A DNA stretch of 64,000 nt. Origin: Stentor roeselii. Lineage: Eukaryota; Ciliophora; Heterotrichea; Heterotrichida; Stentoridae. The notes under the pieces were generated by a model. It had not been told where the DNA came from. It worked only from the letters and a program-made list of their open reading frames with translations, and did no database searches. Position numbers and translations under genes: made by a program. The DNA lies in assembly GCA_006503475.1 (NCBI GenBank), contig RSEH01000078.1, forward strand, positions 105,042-169,041, in the 5' to 3' direction. Below are positions 1 through 10,992 of this stretch, piece after piece; the stretch's first letter is position 1, and each line of letters opens with the position of its first letter.

Positions 1-510
1 CTCTCTAAAATGATTGATGATTTCAAGGTCGTTATAAAACGACTCAAAAATATTATCCTCGCCGATTCCTCCTTGAGCAGTGATGATGCAAGACTTACAG
101 AACTTATCAGGTTCAGACAAAAGAGAGACAGGATTTTCCCATTTCAAGCGAAATCTACAGAGAAAAGGTTCATTGATGATCATGCGGTAATCAGCAGTGA
201 CTTCAATGTCATCTGCGGATTCAAATGCAGGAGTAGACTCGCAAGCATAGATTCTGAAAAGACGCTTTTTTTTGGAATCTTTGATAAAGCCCAGATATTT
301 CAAAGGACTCGGGTAGATTGTTTGAGTCACTTCTTCTACTTCGAACATTGCTGATGGTGAATCGATTTGAAGAAGCTTGATCACTGATGTCAATGGAAGA
401 CTTGATAAGGATGTACTTGAAGGACTTTGAAGGTTTAGACTTGGCTCATTTTCAAACAAATAGCTGAGAGGCTGAACTGGGTGATCTTTTAAATTCACTG
501 GATATATCAT
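1..510 (-). CDS. Unknown protein, N-terminal part, cut by the left edge
   Basis: An ATG at 508-510 on the minus strand opens a frame that stays open for 170 codons to base 1, so the gene continues outside the window. The protein begins MIYPVNLKDHPVQPLSYLFE and is a mixed, soluble-looking sequence with a Ser/Leu-rich stretch near residues 30-45 and no clear signal peptide or membrane segment. I recognise no family. It is divergent from the MAM33-like gene, with about 330 bp between the two starts. The codon use looks coding, and the plus-strand ORF over the same bases is a shadow. Confidence 0.75.
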   Translation of the reverse strand, partial: MIYPVNLKDHPVQPLSYLFENEPSLNLQSPSSTSLSSLPLTSVIKLLQIDSPSAMFEVEEVTQTIYPSPLKYLGFIKDSKKKRLFRIYACESTPAFESADDIEVTADYRMIINEPFLCRFRLKWENPVSLLSEPDKFCKSCIITAQGGIGEDNIFESFYNDLEIINHFRE

Positions 511-840
511 TTGTTAGAGTTAAGATACGGGAACTTCCATTGTCAGAGTGATTTTTATACATTGCCTACACCGATCTTCATATGATCAAATATCTATTCG
601 CTCAAAAAATGCATAAAAATTGACAGAAAATCATTACCTTGTCACAGTATCCAAACCAATCTTCCAAAATTACATAATAAGCAATAAATCAAATCCATCA
701 AACATTTACATCCCAAAACCCTTCTATAAAAAACCCCATAAATCCCCTCCCCAAACTAAAAAGTTCCTTCAAATCCTTCAAACCCCATTCCAAGCCAACC
801 TTCAGAAGTTAAATGAAAACCACTCATTTTATTAATAAAA
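511..840. promoter_or_regulatory. Divergent intergenic leader region, A/C-rich
   Basis: The stretch lies between two divergent starts. Its right half (about 680-800) is strongly G-poor on the plus strand, with runs such as CATCCCAAAACCC and CCCCTCCCC. Similar G-depleted, A/C-rich leaders precede other genes here. A 71-codon ORF at 620-835 falls in it but looks like composition rather than a gene. Confidence 0.4.
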
Positions 841-1518
841 ATGTTCCGATCTCTAAAGTCCTTGATCCGTCCTTTGTCCCAACTATCGATGCCCAGATCA
901 CGAGGGTTTTCATCGTTGATCAACAAGCGACTTTTTAAGGCTTTAGAAAAGGAGTTCGAGTTCGAAGAGTCTCAATACAAAGTAGACGAGTCAGTGGCTC
1001 CCTTCTTACAAGAGTCCGGTTTCGAGATAACCGATTTAGAAGGTTCAACTCAAGTTTCCTTAAAGAAAATCGTGCACGGCAATGAAGTTTTCATTACTTT
1101 CAACGCTCGTTCGCCCTATGAAGATTCTGAACAACAAGAAGGAGAACAAGAAGGTGAAGAAGAACAAGCTCAAGATAATTCAACTGACTTTCAGGTCTCT
1201 ATAAAGAAAGTAGGGAAAAAAGAAGGTCTTCTTTATGAATGTGTCAGCAACCAAAGCGAAATTCATGTCAGTAACATCATGTTTTCTGAGAATGTTGAAA
1301 GTGCTGAACGAATCTCGAGTTATAACTCGAATGGTGAGTATAGAGGACCTGATTTTACTACTTTAGATGAGAAACTTCAAACGGCTTTTGTGGAATACTT
1401 GAAAACTCATGGAGTTAATGAAGATCTTGCGGTTTTTGTTGAGACTTATAGCGTTGACAAGGAACATAGACTTTACATGGAATGGCTGGGAAAGATGAAA
1501 AACTTCATTAGTAATTAG
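841..1518 (+). CDS. MAM33/p32 (C1QBP) family mitochondrial matrix protein
   Basis: The 225-residue protein starts with a basic, Ser-rich presequence (MFRSLKSLIRPLSQLSMPRS) typical of mitochondrial import. An amphipathic helix follows (KALEKEFEFEE), then the family's β-sheet core around residues 55-90, a highly acidic Glu/Gln loop near residues 95-118, and a C-terminal helical segment ending WLGKMKNFISN. This order matches the MAM33/p32 family (acidic doughnut-shaped trimers of the matrix, involved in mitochondrial translation and respiratory-complex maturation) and so does the length. The stop is TAG. The convergent neighbour on the minus strand ends only 16 bp away, so the 3' UTRs must be tiny or overlap. 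Family assignment is by eye. Confidence 0.85.
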   Translation: MFRSLKSLIRPLSQLSMPRSRGFSSLINKRLFKALEKEFEFEESQYKVDESVAPFLQESGFEITDLEGSTQVSLKKIVHGNEVFITFNARSPYEDSEQQEGEQEGEEEQAQDNSTDFQVSIKKVGKKEGLLYECVSNQSEIHVSNIMFSENVESAERISSYNSNGEYRGPDFTTLDEKLQTAFVEYLKTHGVNEDLAVFVETYSVDKEHRLYMEWLGKMKNFISN

Positions 1519-1534
1519 ATATGTTCATTAACAA

Positions 1535-3484
1535 CTAGTAAGGGTAAAAATAAGCTGTTGGGTAATCATTGTCAGTGACTTCTAAAATATCGTCGATGTA
1601 ATCATGAATGTTCTTTGGAAGTGGTAAAAGCTTTGGAGTTGAACCTCTTGTATCATTTGAGTACATATTCAAAGAAAGACTCGCATCAAAAAGATAAGAA
1701 CGGCTAAAACTTTTCTTTGATTTTTGAATCTCATTTTCCCATTTTCTATGTAAATTTTACAAAAAACAAAGAGCTGTCAATTTCGTGTATCTTCTTCTTA
1801 AAAGTGTTTTCAGTTTAATTATTCTCGTCCTAAGAGCGACTGACCTCCTAAACGAAAAATGTTTAATACCCTCAAAAGATTCAAGCTTCTGATAGAAATG
1901 AATCCGATTCAATAACTTTTTAAAAATCCCTAAAAAATCCCAGCAATTTTCTCGATAAACTTCAAACAAATAAAACGATTTAATTTCATCAAAAGATTGA
2001 TTCAACTGTGAACTTGTAAGTCTTTTAATGACCTTAACAATATTCGTAAGTCCAGTCTGCATCATTCGAGTAGAAACTCTTGGCTTCGCTTGACTTGAAT
2101 AATCAGAACACATCGAAAAGTTCAAGTTTTTTGAGAAATTCGAACTTTTCTGAGCTGAGTTCCTGGAATTAGAGATCCGCGTGAATCGAGAGGAGTATTC
2201 AGGGGTGCTTGCAAAACTTGACTCTGCATTTCGCGTCAACCATCGAAAAGAGTCAGGCGTGCTTCTTAAACTTGATTCAGTGCGACATTGCTTTGCGAAG
2301 CCTTTGATCAATAGAAATGCTAGAAAGCGTTTATTGAAAATTTTCGTGTTCATTATTCGTAAAAAGCTGTAAATCAGTTTTATTTCGTTGTAGTTTAATG
2401 TGCGAGGCTTTTGATATGCGAAAATACTTTCAAAAGCGTGGAAAAGTAAGTTGTTTTCGCATTTGTGCTTTACGAAACTGAGGACTTGTGATAGGAATTT
2501 GAAGTACTCGACGTCTCTTCGCGCGGAAACGAGACGATAGACCATCTCGATGTAGGTCTTTCTTATCATGCTCTCGCATATTGAACGAAAAGCTTCTGCC
2601 TTGTTTTTCAGTTCCAGTCTTTTGTGATAGGTTAGAACTTCGAATAGTTTGTAAAAGGCTTTTTTCTTTACGAGGAAGTAGTTTCGGTTTAAAACACATA
2701 AACGGATTAGACCTTTTTGGTGGAATCTTGAAAGATCTGGACGCTTTGGAAGGTTTTTTACTTTTTGATCGATTTTTAATGTTCGAGGGATCTCGACTTT
2801 TACTTCTTTCATGAGACTCTTCTGGGCAAATTTGATGTAAGGTAGGTTATGCTTAGGCTTGTTCAAAAAGCTAAAAACTCGAATAACAACCTCAGCTGGT
2901 TTCCTCAAAAATACATTCTTCATAACAACTTTCATCATTTTACTTAAAAATTTTTCACTTTTTCCAGGTGCTTTAATCATAAGAAAACAGTTTTTCACAT
3001 TCATCACAGAATTTTTATAAAAAATCATGAAAACTTTAGTAATAGTTTCAATTTTCCTAACTCGAACAAGTCTAACTTTCGGAAATTCTTTACAAAAGTT
3101 TAAAATTCTTCGTTTCAACATCTCTTCTTTTTGATTAATAAGAAAATTTTGTATTCTTGCAAGGACAGCTTTTTTTTCCCTTGAAATTTTTCGTTTGTTT
3201 GAATTTTTGACGGCTTTTGACAGAGATTCTTTATAAAGTGACCTCATTAGATAAAAAGCAAACTTCGAGTACCTCGAGCCTGAGTTTTTATAAGCTTTTC
3301 GTATTGCTAGGCAAAAAATCACACTTTTAAGTGACAGGTCTTCTGTTGACTTGAGACTTGAAATGATTTGAGTGCTTTCTTCTGAGGTGATGCTGAATGA
3401 TGCGTTTTGGATAAACTCGCTGAACGAGGTTTCTGAACTCACGCAAACTGCTGGACATTTGAAAGGATTTTTCGATTTTTTCAT
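1535..3484 (-). CDS. Basic helical protein of unknown function, two exons
   Basis: The first exon (3484-1761) encodes about 574 residues rich in Lys, Arg, Phe and Ser. It stops at a TAA that lies inside a 15-nt intron (1746-1760). Removing the intron joins CFL to KWENEIQKSKKSF and continues for 70 residues to a TAG at 1535-1537, giving 644 residues. The exon-2 text (ending NDYPTAYFYPY) is clearly coding. The protein resembles the long basic, largely helical structural proteins common in ciliates, with many short K/R-rich helices such as KVRLVRVRKIETITKVF. No catalytic motif or membrane segment is obvious. Function unknown. Confidence 0.8.
1746..1760 (-). other. 15-nt intron
   Basis: On the minus strand the intron reads GTAAAATTTACATAG. 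It contains the apparent stop of the upstream ORF, and removing it extends the protein by 70 codons (phase 2). Confidence 0.85.
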
Positions 3485-4849
3485 TAATTTATTTAGGAAT
3501 GATTTAAATCGTATGAAAGTGTCAATTCATTTGGAATGGGGTTTTATTGGGAACTGGATTAAGGTTTTGAGAGGTTTGAAGTAAAACTGGAATTGGGGAA
3601 TTTTGGATGAGTTTTGAGAAGGTTGGAGGTTTTAGGGCTTTTTCTGGTTTTTGATTTGGGGGTTGTTAGATTTTGAGATTGGTTTAAATTTAGAATTTTT
3701 ATTGCTTTTGATTGAGGATTGATGATTTGGATTAGACAGTGAGGATATGGGTTGAGTTAGGGTGATATCATTTGATCTTAATTATGAAATTCTTTAAGAA
3801 TAACTCACTTTTAAATTTTAAGGATTTCTAGAGTGGTTTAAATGTATAAAAATAATTTTTATAGTTAGATTTAAATCGATGCTTTGGAATGATTTTAAAT
3901 CTTAGAGAGAGAATGATTAATATTATCTATGTTTCAGTAATCTTATTACTAAAATTATTTTATCTTCTAAGCCTTAACTTTCTAATATGTCCAAAAAAAT
4001 GCCTTAATCTAGAGTAAGTATCTATTTAAAATTTTCCATCTTCCTTAAAGAATTTTATTAATCAACTCAGATTACAATCTTTATTAGAAGTTTAGATTTA
4101 ATAGAAATTTATTATATTAATACTTGAAATACTCTTAATTATATTTCCTCTTCTTAAATTCACTTAATCTATTGAAACTAACCTCTAACCAGTGATATCT
4201 TTAATAATCACCTCATTGAATAAAGTTCTTTTTTCTTGCACTTATCTTTTTTCCTTCTATTTCTTTACTTAAATTCTCTTTCTTTTGGGCTTATTTTTCT
4301 GAGACTGCGCTCTTGAATCTACTCTTCATATGCTTTATCACTTTGATCTCCCTTCTGAAAAATTTAATTGCGCAGCCGACCCTATAAAATACAAAATAGT
4401 GAATTCATAACTTTTGATTAATTGACTATATGTTGAGATACTAAAACTCATGAAATGCTTTAAAATATTATGATATGGATTTTAGTTTATTAATTATATA
4501 GGTGAAATAGATTAGGAAAATTAGGTATTATTACAAGATAATATATTAGGAAATTTGTAAAGATGAGGAATAAGAAATATATCATTTCTATGAAGTCAAA
4601 TTTACGAATATGGAACGAGAACAATTTGTGGCTATAGATCTATCAAGATGCTACTGTGGTATGATTTAAAAAATGGATAAATATTGATTCAGTTGGTATA
4701 ACAGAAGTAAGCACATCAAATAACTATGCTATATTATATGTTTATAGAAATACAAAAACATAAATTCCGACATTCGGCGGATATTATAGCTTCAAATATG
4801 AATATTTATATTAACTAAAGTTTTATTAATCATTTTGGTAGTTTAAGCT

Positions 4850-5160
4850 CATCGCTTAAGGCTCACTTCCAAACCATGTGACTGAAGGTTGAATCTGAAA
4901 CTCCACAGATACCATTAGTTAGAATCATAAGATTGACAATAAATGATTATTGTGTATTTCTTCTCTGCATATAGAAAACTTTGATCTCTGGATTAAACAG
5001 CCTCTGCCATATGTATTTTTTGAAACTACCTCTTTCGGATTCTCTTATTTAGCGAAGAAATAGTCATTTAATAATCTCTTTATCAGAGTATCTGTGCCGA
5101 TGCAACTACTGCATGAGCATGCTTCGACCTATCAGAAAGATAATTGGTAGATTTACGTTT
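4850..5160 (-). pseudogene. Possible decayed coding fragment
   Basis: The minus strand here is less AT-rich than its surroundings and gives coding-like pieces broken by stops and frame changes, for example ENPKEVVSKNTYGRGCLIQ and MVSVEFQIQPSVTWFGSEP, with a piece KHAHAVVASAQIL in another frame. No start codon links them. The family is unknown and the call rests on composition only. Confidence 0.25.
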
Positions 5161-5463
5161 TCTCCTTTTCATTCAATCAATTCGATCATTTTTTTCTATA
5201 AATTTGAATAATTCAAATATCTCACTTTCAGGCTATATTCGGTTAATTTCTTTCAATTAAGCTACCTTGTGTAATTCAATTGCTTATGAAATCAATGATT
5301 TAATGGTCTTTTCTTTGCCAATTGCTTCTCGTTCGAGTAAATGTGGTTAGAGATTTTTTAAGCTATTTCAAAGACTTTCTTTTTCTTTCTCTATTACCCA
5401 AGCTTTTTTTCCTTTGATTTGTTTTACCTAAACTCACTATCTCCTTTGATTTTAAATTGTCCC

Positions 5464-5748
5464 TCATAAGGTGCATTTAGAATGTGCATTTCGTTTGGGT
5501 CTTGTTGATTTAGGCTCTTTTAATAGATCCGGGTTCTTAACTTTAACATCAATAAAATCTCTTGGGTTTAGGGTTTGATTTTTCCAATTAAGTCCTTGTA
5601 GAATCGTGGTAGAAGTTACTGTGTTTTCTTTCGGCTTTCTTGTTTTCCTTACACTAACTTCAGATGTCACGTTTTTATATTTACCTTTGCCAACCTTTCG
5701 CTCCTTATTAGTTAAATTATCAATTATTAAATAAATTTGAGATGAATA
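5464..5748 (-). pseudogene. Orphan open frame without a start codon
   Basis: The frame is open for 94 codons on the minus strand but contains no ATG and is bounded upstream by TGA. It encodes a Lys/Arg/Thr-rich text including SVRKTRKPKENTVTSTTIL and PRDFIDVKVKNPDLLKEPK. It could be the remains of a gene or an exon whose upstream part I cannot see. Confidence 0.3.
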
Positions 5749-7635
5749 TCAAGGAGCTAAAAGTATGATTATATGTTAAAATAAAAATTATTAAACTTTA
5801 AGTGATGAAGATTATCAAAGTACTAAAGATTTAATCTTTCAAGACATTAATCAATGTTTATATAGCATAAAGAATTATGTTCTAAATTAAGAGTCAAATT
5901 TTAAATCAACTTCTGAGAGCTGATGAACAGTTTAGGTAGATTTGATATTTAGTAGAGCAAAATAGCATAATTAGAAAATTTTTGGATTTCTTAAAATAAA
6001 TTATTAAGTTACTAGGTAGTGAATTTTGAAAAATTGGATAAAGTAGGCAAACTTGTAAATGGAAAACTTTCTTCTGGTGATGCTCACTTCAGGCATCTCC
6101 TATTATAATATTGAAATTACATTCAACGCAATAATATTAGTTAGCTTATATTTAAAAATTTACCTAAAACAGTTTATGTTTGTCTAAAAATGTCTATTGC
6201 TATTAGAAGAGCAAAAAACTTCGGATTGTTGTCATTTTATTTATAATCGCATTTCCAACATAATTGAAAGGTAATTATATTTAAAGTTGAATAAATGATA
6301 CTCATTTCACTATTAGAGCTAATAAAATTTAGTTTAAAACAATTGAATTTTTATATATTTTAAAAAATTTGAAATTTCTATGATAAGCACTTTTGGGTGC
6401 GTCAAGTTGGGTTTATTCCAGTAATTGCACAATTATTAACTACTTAAAGTAATATTTGTGAGTTCTAATTTATGGTTTTTGATTACAATACAAGGGAATA
6501 TAGTTTGTTTTTTATTTCAGAATTGAAAATCGAATTCTGAGGGTGGGGGTGACAGGTATTGACTCCAGAAACAAATTAATGACATTTTATAACTAGTGAC
6601 TAAGTACTGCTTCACTATTCCATATCTACTCTAATTCTCCCAGTCAATACTAATTAATTCGAATAGCATTTGTGAAGGATGCTTAGTTTAGATAATAAGT
6701 AACCATGAAAAATTATAGATTAAAGAGTAAAACCGATCATTGATTTTATGGATATTTTTCTCATCAACAATTGCATTAAGTGGAAAATTTATTATTTTTA
6801 CTCAGGTAATCCATTTAGATTTCTTTCTTCAATAGTAATCTTAAAATTTTAAACAAGTTCTGAATGTTTATTCTCTATTAGTTTAAGTGTTTTTTTAATA
6901 TTTTTACAATAATTAATTAGGATTATTTTTAACTTCTTTTGAATCTTCTTTTCCTCATTTCTTTGTACTTTTTTCTCTACAGAAAAAATAATTTGAAATG
7001 AATTTTTATGAATTGATTTTCAAATATTTACATTTTCTTCAATGTCATAATTTGTATTTTAACCTAACCAAATTCACTGAACAGGAAAAAGAAGTTTGGA
7101 AAAGATTTTTAGAGAGATTATATAATTAAACAGAAATAATTTTTTTTATTTTATTGGCTGTATTATTCTTAAGCCTTTGTTAAAAAAAGTTTCAAAAGTG
7201 CTAGTATTTTGATTGTGTGATTTTAATCAACTAGTTCTATGAAGGTTAATGATTCGAAATTTATAGTAAATTGAAACTTGATTCAATTTACAAATTTACT
7301 TTAACAATCAATTTGCAAATCTCCTAATGATTAAAGTTGGATTATTGAAATTTTTAAGCAATTAGGTTTCAAATTAGTCGAGGATTGGATGAAAATTCCA
7401 CCTTGGTAACCTACAATAATAAAATACGCACACTACTCAAGAGTGTATTAAAATGACTAAAATTCAAAAAATCGGTTTATGTTTGTAAACCACTTGGAAA
7501 TAATATTTAGATGAATTTCATTCTAAATCCTCTATTATTTGAATCATCTTTTATAATTTTGTTAAATACATTAATATTAAATCCTATATTTTTCCTCTTT
7601 CAGAAGATTCTTCTCAATCCTGATCCAAATTATTA

Positions 7636-8375
7636 ATGAAAAACTCAACCCACACCAAAACAATCAAAACTCAAAAATTCAAACCCTTCTTAATATTAAC
7701 AAATGAAGTAACTAGATCCGAATTTAATACAATTCAAGCCGATATACCAAAGAGTCCACTGCCAATTTCCATTCCACAAAATCAACCACATCAAATTTCA
7801 GTGAATCAAAACCTAAAGACTCTTCAAGTATCTAAAAAATTTCCAAAGCTAAAAATCTCCAAACCTTCCAAGAAAACCCAGTATTTTCAATGTTCTTTCC
7901 CATAAAAGCAAATTATCCTCAACGAAACCCTGAGCCTTCTTCAAATAAAAATCAATCCAAAGCGCAAGTAAAATTTATCGCTGATAACATTATACCTTAG
8001 GAAGTCACCTTAATAATAACAGAGAAAGTAGTTCTAATCCAGTCTAAATCATAAATTTCCATAATTCGAATCCTTTGCCGTAATTAGCATGGCCGAAATC
8101 CAAACTCCTCTGGTTTGAATGACAAAATTATTGTAACTTTCGGTGAAAGTCAAGAAGCAAAGAAATGATAGTCGATTTGATCAAGGAGGGATCAACTTGG
8201 CTTGTGTCAGCCGCTGGCTGCTGAAGATGAGCAGGAATTTTGATATAGTTAAGAAAAGCCACGGATGAAAATCAGACAAGGTTTAAGTGTCGGCTTATGA
8301 GAAAAATACATTTGATTAGGAATTTTCGGTGATGGTAAGAAACAATTTCTGCGAAGTGTTAGGATTAACCTAAAC
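7636..8375 (+). pseudogene. Frameshifted gene relic of unknown function
   Basis: An ATG at 7636 opens an 89-codon frame (MKNSTHTKTIKTQKFKPFL...) in a typical A/T-rich start context. At its stop the coding-like text continues in another frame (KANYPQRNPEPSSNKNQSK, then after stops GLNDKIIVTFGESQEAKK). It shifts again to IKEGSTWLVSAAGC near 8170-8215 and then to LRKATDENQTRFKCRL. The region is more GC-rich than true spacer. No 15- or 16-nt GT...AG intron repairs the breaks. I read it as a decayed gene, although the first 89 codons could be a small live gene. Confidence 0.45.
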
Positions 8376-8399
8376 TATCGAAGGGACTACCAGCCATTA

Positions 8400-8846
8400 T
8401 CATATAGCCGGGCCCCAACCTTCAGGAAACTTCCGAGATTCTCCTACCTCTTTCAGAACCGTAGATTCATTCTGAGTCAAGATAATGTCTTCATCCTTCC
8501 TCTTTTCTGCTAATCTTTTTCCTAAAAGGTTCAAAATGCATTTCTTCTGTCCTTTCCCCTTCGAAACATTAGAAGCTTTTTCATGCATCTGGAGATGAAT
8601 GAAATACTGGCTCATCTGTCGGAAGCAAGCGCCACAATCAGGAAATTCACAAACATACGGTTTTTCCCCTGTATGAGTGAATTGATGATCTATATAATTT
8701 TGCTTGGAAGATAATGATTTTCCACAGACTTCACAATTGAACTTCCGGATACCGAGATGAGAAGCTTCTACATGTCTTTTCAAGTTGAATGCGCTACAGT
8801 AAGACTTTTTGCAGCCTTCGTAGGTACAAGCAAACATATTTTGCAT
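8400..8846 (-). CDS. C2H2 zinc-finger protein, three TFIIIA-type fingers
   Basis: The 148-residue protein has three consecutive C2H2 fingers in its first 90 residues. Finger 1 is C-x4-C with H-x4-H, finger 2 reads CEVCGKSLSSKQNYIDHQFTH, and finger 3 is C-x4-C with H-x3-H. Fingers 2 and 3 are joined by the classic linker TGEKPYVC. Such fingers bind nucleic acid, so a DNA- or RNA-binding role is likely. The C-terminal 55 residues are Lys/Glu-rich and without a domain. The ATG is at 8844-8846. The frame ends TGA TAA, one of the tandem-stop cases discussed in the findings. Confidence 0.85.
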   Translation of the reverse strand: MQNMFACTYEGCKKSYCSAFNLKRHVEASHLGIRKFNCEVCGKSLSSKQNYIDHQFTHTGEKPYVCEFPDCGACFRQMSQYFIHLQMHEKASNVSKGKGQKKCILNLLGKRLAEKRKDEDIILTQNESTVLKEVGESRKFPEGWGPAI

Positions 8847-9338
8847 TTATTGGACTGAAAAGTTGTGGTAATGAGGAGCAGTTGATATTCAATCAATTTC
8901 CCTTAGGTTTTAAGATTAAATTAACCGAGAAATTTAGATACTGTTCAAGAGATAGTGATCAGCATGAAATCAACACAAATCTCTTGAATAAATTTGTGGT
9001 TTCTGACATTTGAAAATCTTTTAAAAATTCAAGATTTTTTACATAAAAATTATCATCCTTCCTTAGAGCTGGAGGCCAATCTAGCACTCGAAATTAGAGA
9101 TAAAAGATAATCACTTTTTAAAGGTTGATCTACTTTTGAGTGATTGATGCTAGTAAACTTAATTAGAAAAGTCAGCTAATATTGCTTAATATTTGAAAAA
9201 TGCAAAGTTTTATTATATAATCATCCTTATTCATAATTTGGAAAACAGATAATCAGCAAACCAACCCGATAAACCTCCTCCAAACTCCAACAACCCGCTC
9301 CAAATCCCAATAAAAATCCCTTCGTTGAATCCTTAGAA
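8847..9338. promoter_or_regulatory. Divergent intergenic region with repeated CAACCCG motif
   Basis: This 490-bp spacer lies between the zinc-finger gene and the LRRC56 gene. Close to the LRRC56 start it becomes A/C-rich and carries CAACCCGAT at 9262-9270 and CAACCCGCT at 9291-9299. The same pair recurs upstream of the ornithine decarboxylase gene. Confidence 0.35.
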
Positions 9339-10301
9339 ATGGAAGAAAAGATAAAAGTCCGTCCATGTACCAGAGGAGGTGAGCGTCGAAAGTCTTCAGA
9401 TTTCAGTGAAATCCTATCTCCAGAAGAAGAACTTCTAAACTACTCAGGTCTTTCAAGTCCAGACTTTTCCACGCTGTCTAAACTCGAGTTAAAAATAAAC
9501 AGCGAAGAAATGAGTCTACACAAATTCGGTTCAATATGCCCCAACCTCAGCGAGCTGAAGTTAAGTGGTTCAAACATTCCCTCAATACGCGAGCTGGGCA
9601 CCGACTGGTCAAATCTTGAGGTGCTGTGGTTGGTCCGTTCAAATCTGAACGAAATCGACGGTATTTCAGCTTTTCCTAAATTAAAAGAGCTTTTCTGCGC
9701 TTTTAACAATATTTCCAGCCTTTCTGGACTGATGTTCCACGACAGTCTTCAGATCCTTGACCTAGAAGGTAATAAAATAGCAGATTTTTCTGAAGTAGAG
9801 ACTTTACAGTTCTGTTACGCGCTTGTTTCAGTTAATTTTGAAGGGAATCCTCTGAGTTTTGATGAGGATTATAGGGGAAGGGTTTTCAAGGCTTTGAGTG
9901 GTTTGAAGCTGTTGGATGATCTGCCTGTTGATGCCTCAGTTGATGGAAAAGTGGACCAGCAGGAAATTGATATTATTAACAACTCGGTAAGGGAGTCAAG
10001 TGTTGTGAGGAACAAGTCACAGATGAGCACTCGTCCTAGTAGTGCAAAAAATGTCTTTCAGGATGAAGCGAGCTTGCTTACTGAACAGGTTTTCACGGGA
10101 AATCCACTTAAAGCTATGAGGTTTCGCAGGAAAAAATTGTTTGAAGGAGGAGGAAATGATGATTTTATGGAACTTGTTAGGGAGTTCAAAGTTGAAGCTA
10201 TTAAAGTTCCTAGGAAAAAATCGGCTAGACCGAAAGTGATCAAGGAAAATAATATTATGATACGGTCTGTGGGAAAAGAGGGGTTTTATGAAACTAGGTA
10301 A
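9339..10301 (+). CDS. LRRC56: LRRC56/ODA8-like leucine-rich repeat protein
   Basis: The 320-residue protein has about four leucine-rich repeats between residues 45 and 185, including LEVLWLVRSNLNEIDGISAF and LQILDLEGNKIADFSEVETL. An LRR cap follows (YRGRVFKALSGLKLLDDLP). The C-terminal part contains EQVFTGNPLKAMRFRRKK, which resembles the conserved GNP-x-KG-x-RERR motif after the repeats in LRRC56. In algae and animals LRRC56/ODA8 helps assemble or transport outer dynein arms to cilia, in line with the dense ciliature of heterotrichs. A 15-nt GT...AG string at 9769-9783 lies inside the LRR consensus and is kept as coding. The stop is TAA. Confidence 0.85.
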   Translation: MEEKIKVRPCTRGGERRKSSDFSEILSPEEELLNYSGLSSPDFSTLSKLELKINSEEMSLHKFGSICPNLSELKLSGSNIPSIRELGTDWSNLEVLWLVRSNLNEIDGISAFPKLKELFCAFNNISSLSGLMFHDSLQILDLEGNKIADFSEVETLQFCYALVSVNFEGNPLSFDEDYRGRVFKALSGLKLLDDLPVDASVDGKVDQQEIDIINNSVRESSVVRNKSQMSTRPSSAKNVFQDEASLLTEQVFTGNPLKAMRFRRKKLFEGGGNDDFMELVREFKVEAIKVPRKKSARPKVIKENNIMIRSVGKEGFYETR

Positions 10302-10992
10302 TAGGTTATGTATGGATATTAAAGATTTGTGAGAGGTTTTTGGAATGATTTTTTATTTTGAAGGTTGATTTTTTGGATGTGGAAACTTTACAGGTTCAGA
10401 TAATTCATAATTGGGTTAATCAGGAATCATGTTCAAGTTTATTGTTTCTTCTGAAGGAACTTAATTCAAGTATACCTCGAAAAACTAATAATCAGGCCTT
10501 TAGTTTATTTTAATATTAAGTGATTGAGATATGTATTAGATAAGAAGCTTTATAAGAAATTTATTGATCACTCAACCAGTCAGATTCTTATCTCAAAATA
10601 ATTTCTCATGATGATTCAAATTCAATGTGAAAATCATCTAATTTAAATTCATTGCTAACAAAGTCAGAGAAAGTCTGCAAGTTTCTTAAGTAAATTTGAA
10701 GAGTTCCCTTATAATCATCTTTCATTTCATGAATCTATTCACTCATTCCTTAAAAGTTGAAAATCTTCAAGAATATCATTAGATATGAATCACTTCATTT
10801 GAATTCCAGAAAATGTTCTGCTGAAGAAATAGAAAGTCTTTGGCAGCTGATTAAATCGAAGAAAAGATTTAGAAACTAAAAGAACCAATACACTTATTCC
10901 ATTGCCCAAGGCAAAATAACTTATGCACCCAAATCAAGTATTAAACTATTCATAAGTAATCAAATAAATGATAATGCAAAATTTAATAAATC
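10302..10992 (+). pseudogene. Spacer with possible coding relics
   Basis: There is no intact gene in these 690 bp. Two open stretches look coding: about 10349-10513 (DVETLQVQIIHNWVNQESC, then LLKELNSSIPRKTNNQ), with no ATG, and about 10757-10878 (LKIFKNIIRYESLHLNSRKC, then AEEIESLWQLIKSKKRF), preceded in another frame by MNLFTHSLKVENLQEY. They may be remnants of a small gene. Family unknown. Confidence 0.25.

Larger units (their letters stand above)
3485..7635. other. AT-rich spacer with no intact gene
   Basis: About 4.1 kb in which stops are dense in all frames. The part next to the 3484 start has the G-poor leader composition when read on the minus strand. I found no tRNA, array or transposon here, only two coding-like fragments, listed separately. 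Confidence 0.6.

Noticed and set aside
620-835. 71-codon ORF upstream of the MAM33-like gene
   Set aside because: It lies in a G-poor leader region, ends just before the next ATG and has Lys/Pro/Ser/Asn composition expected from A/C-rich DNA.
9769-9783. A 15-nt GTAATAAAATAGCAG string in the LRRC56 gene that looks like an intron
   Set aside because: It encodes part of the leucine-rich repeat consensus (LDLEGNKIADF). Removing it would destroy the conserved Asn position of the repeat.
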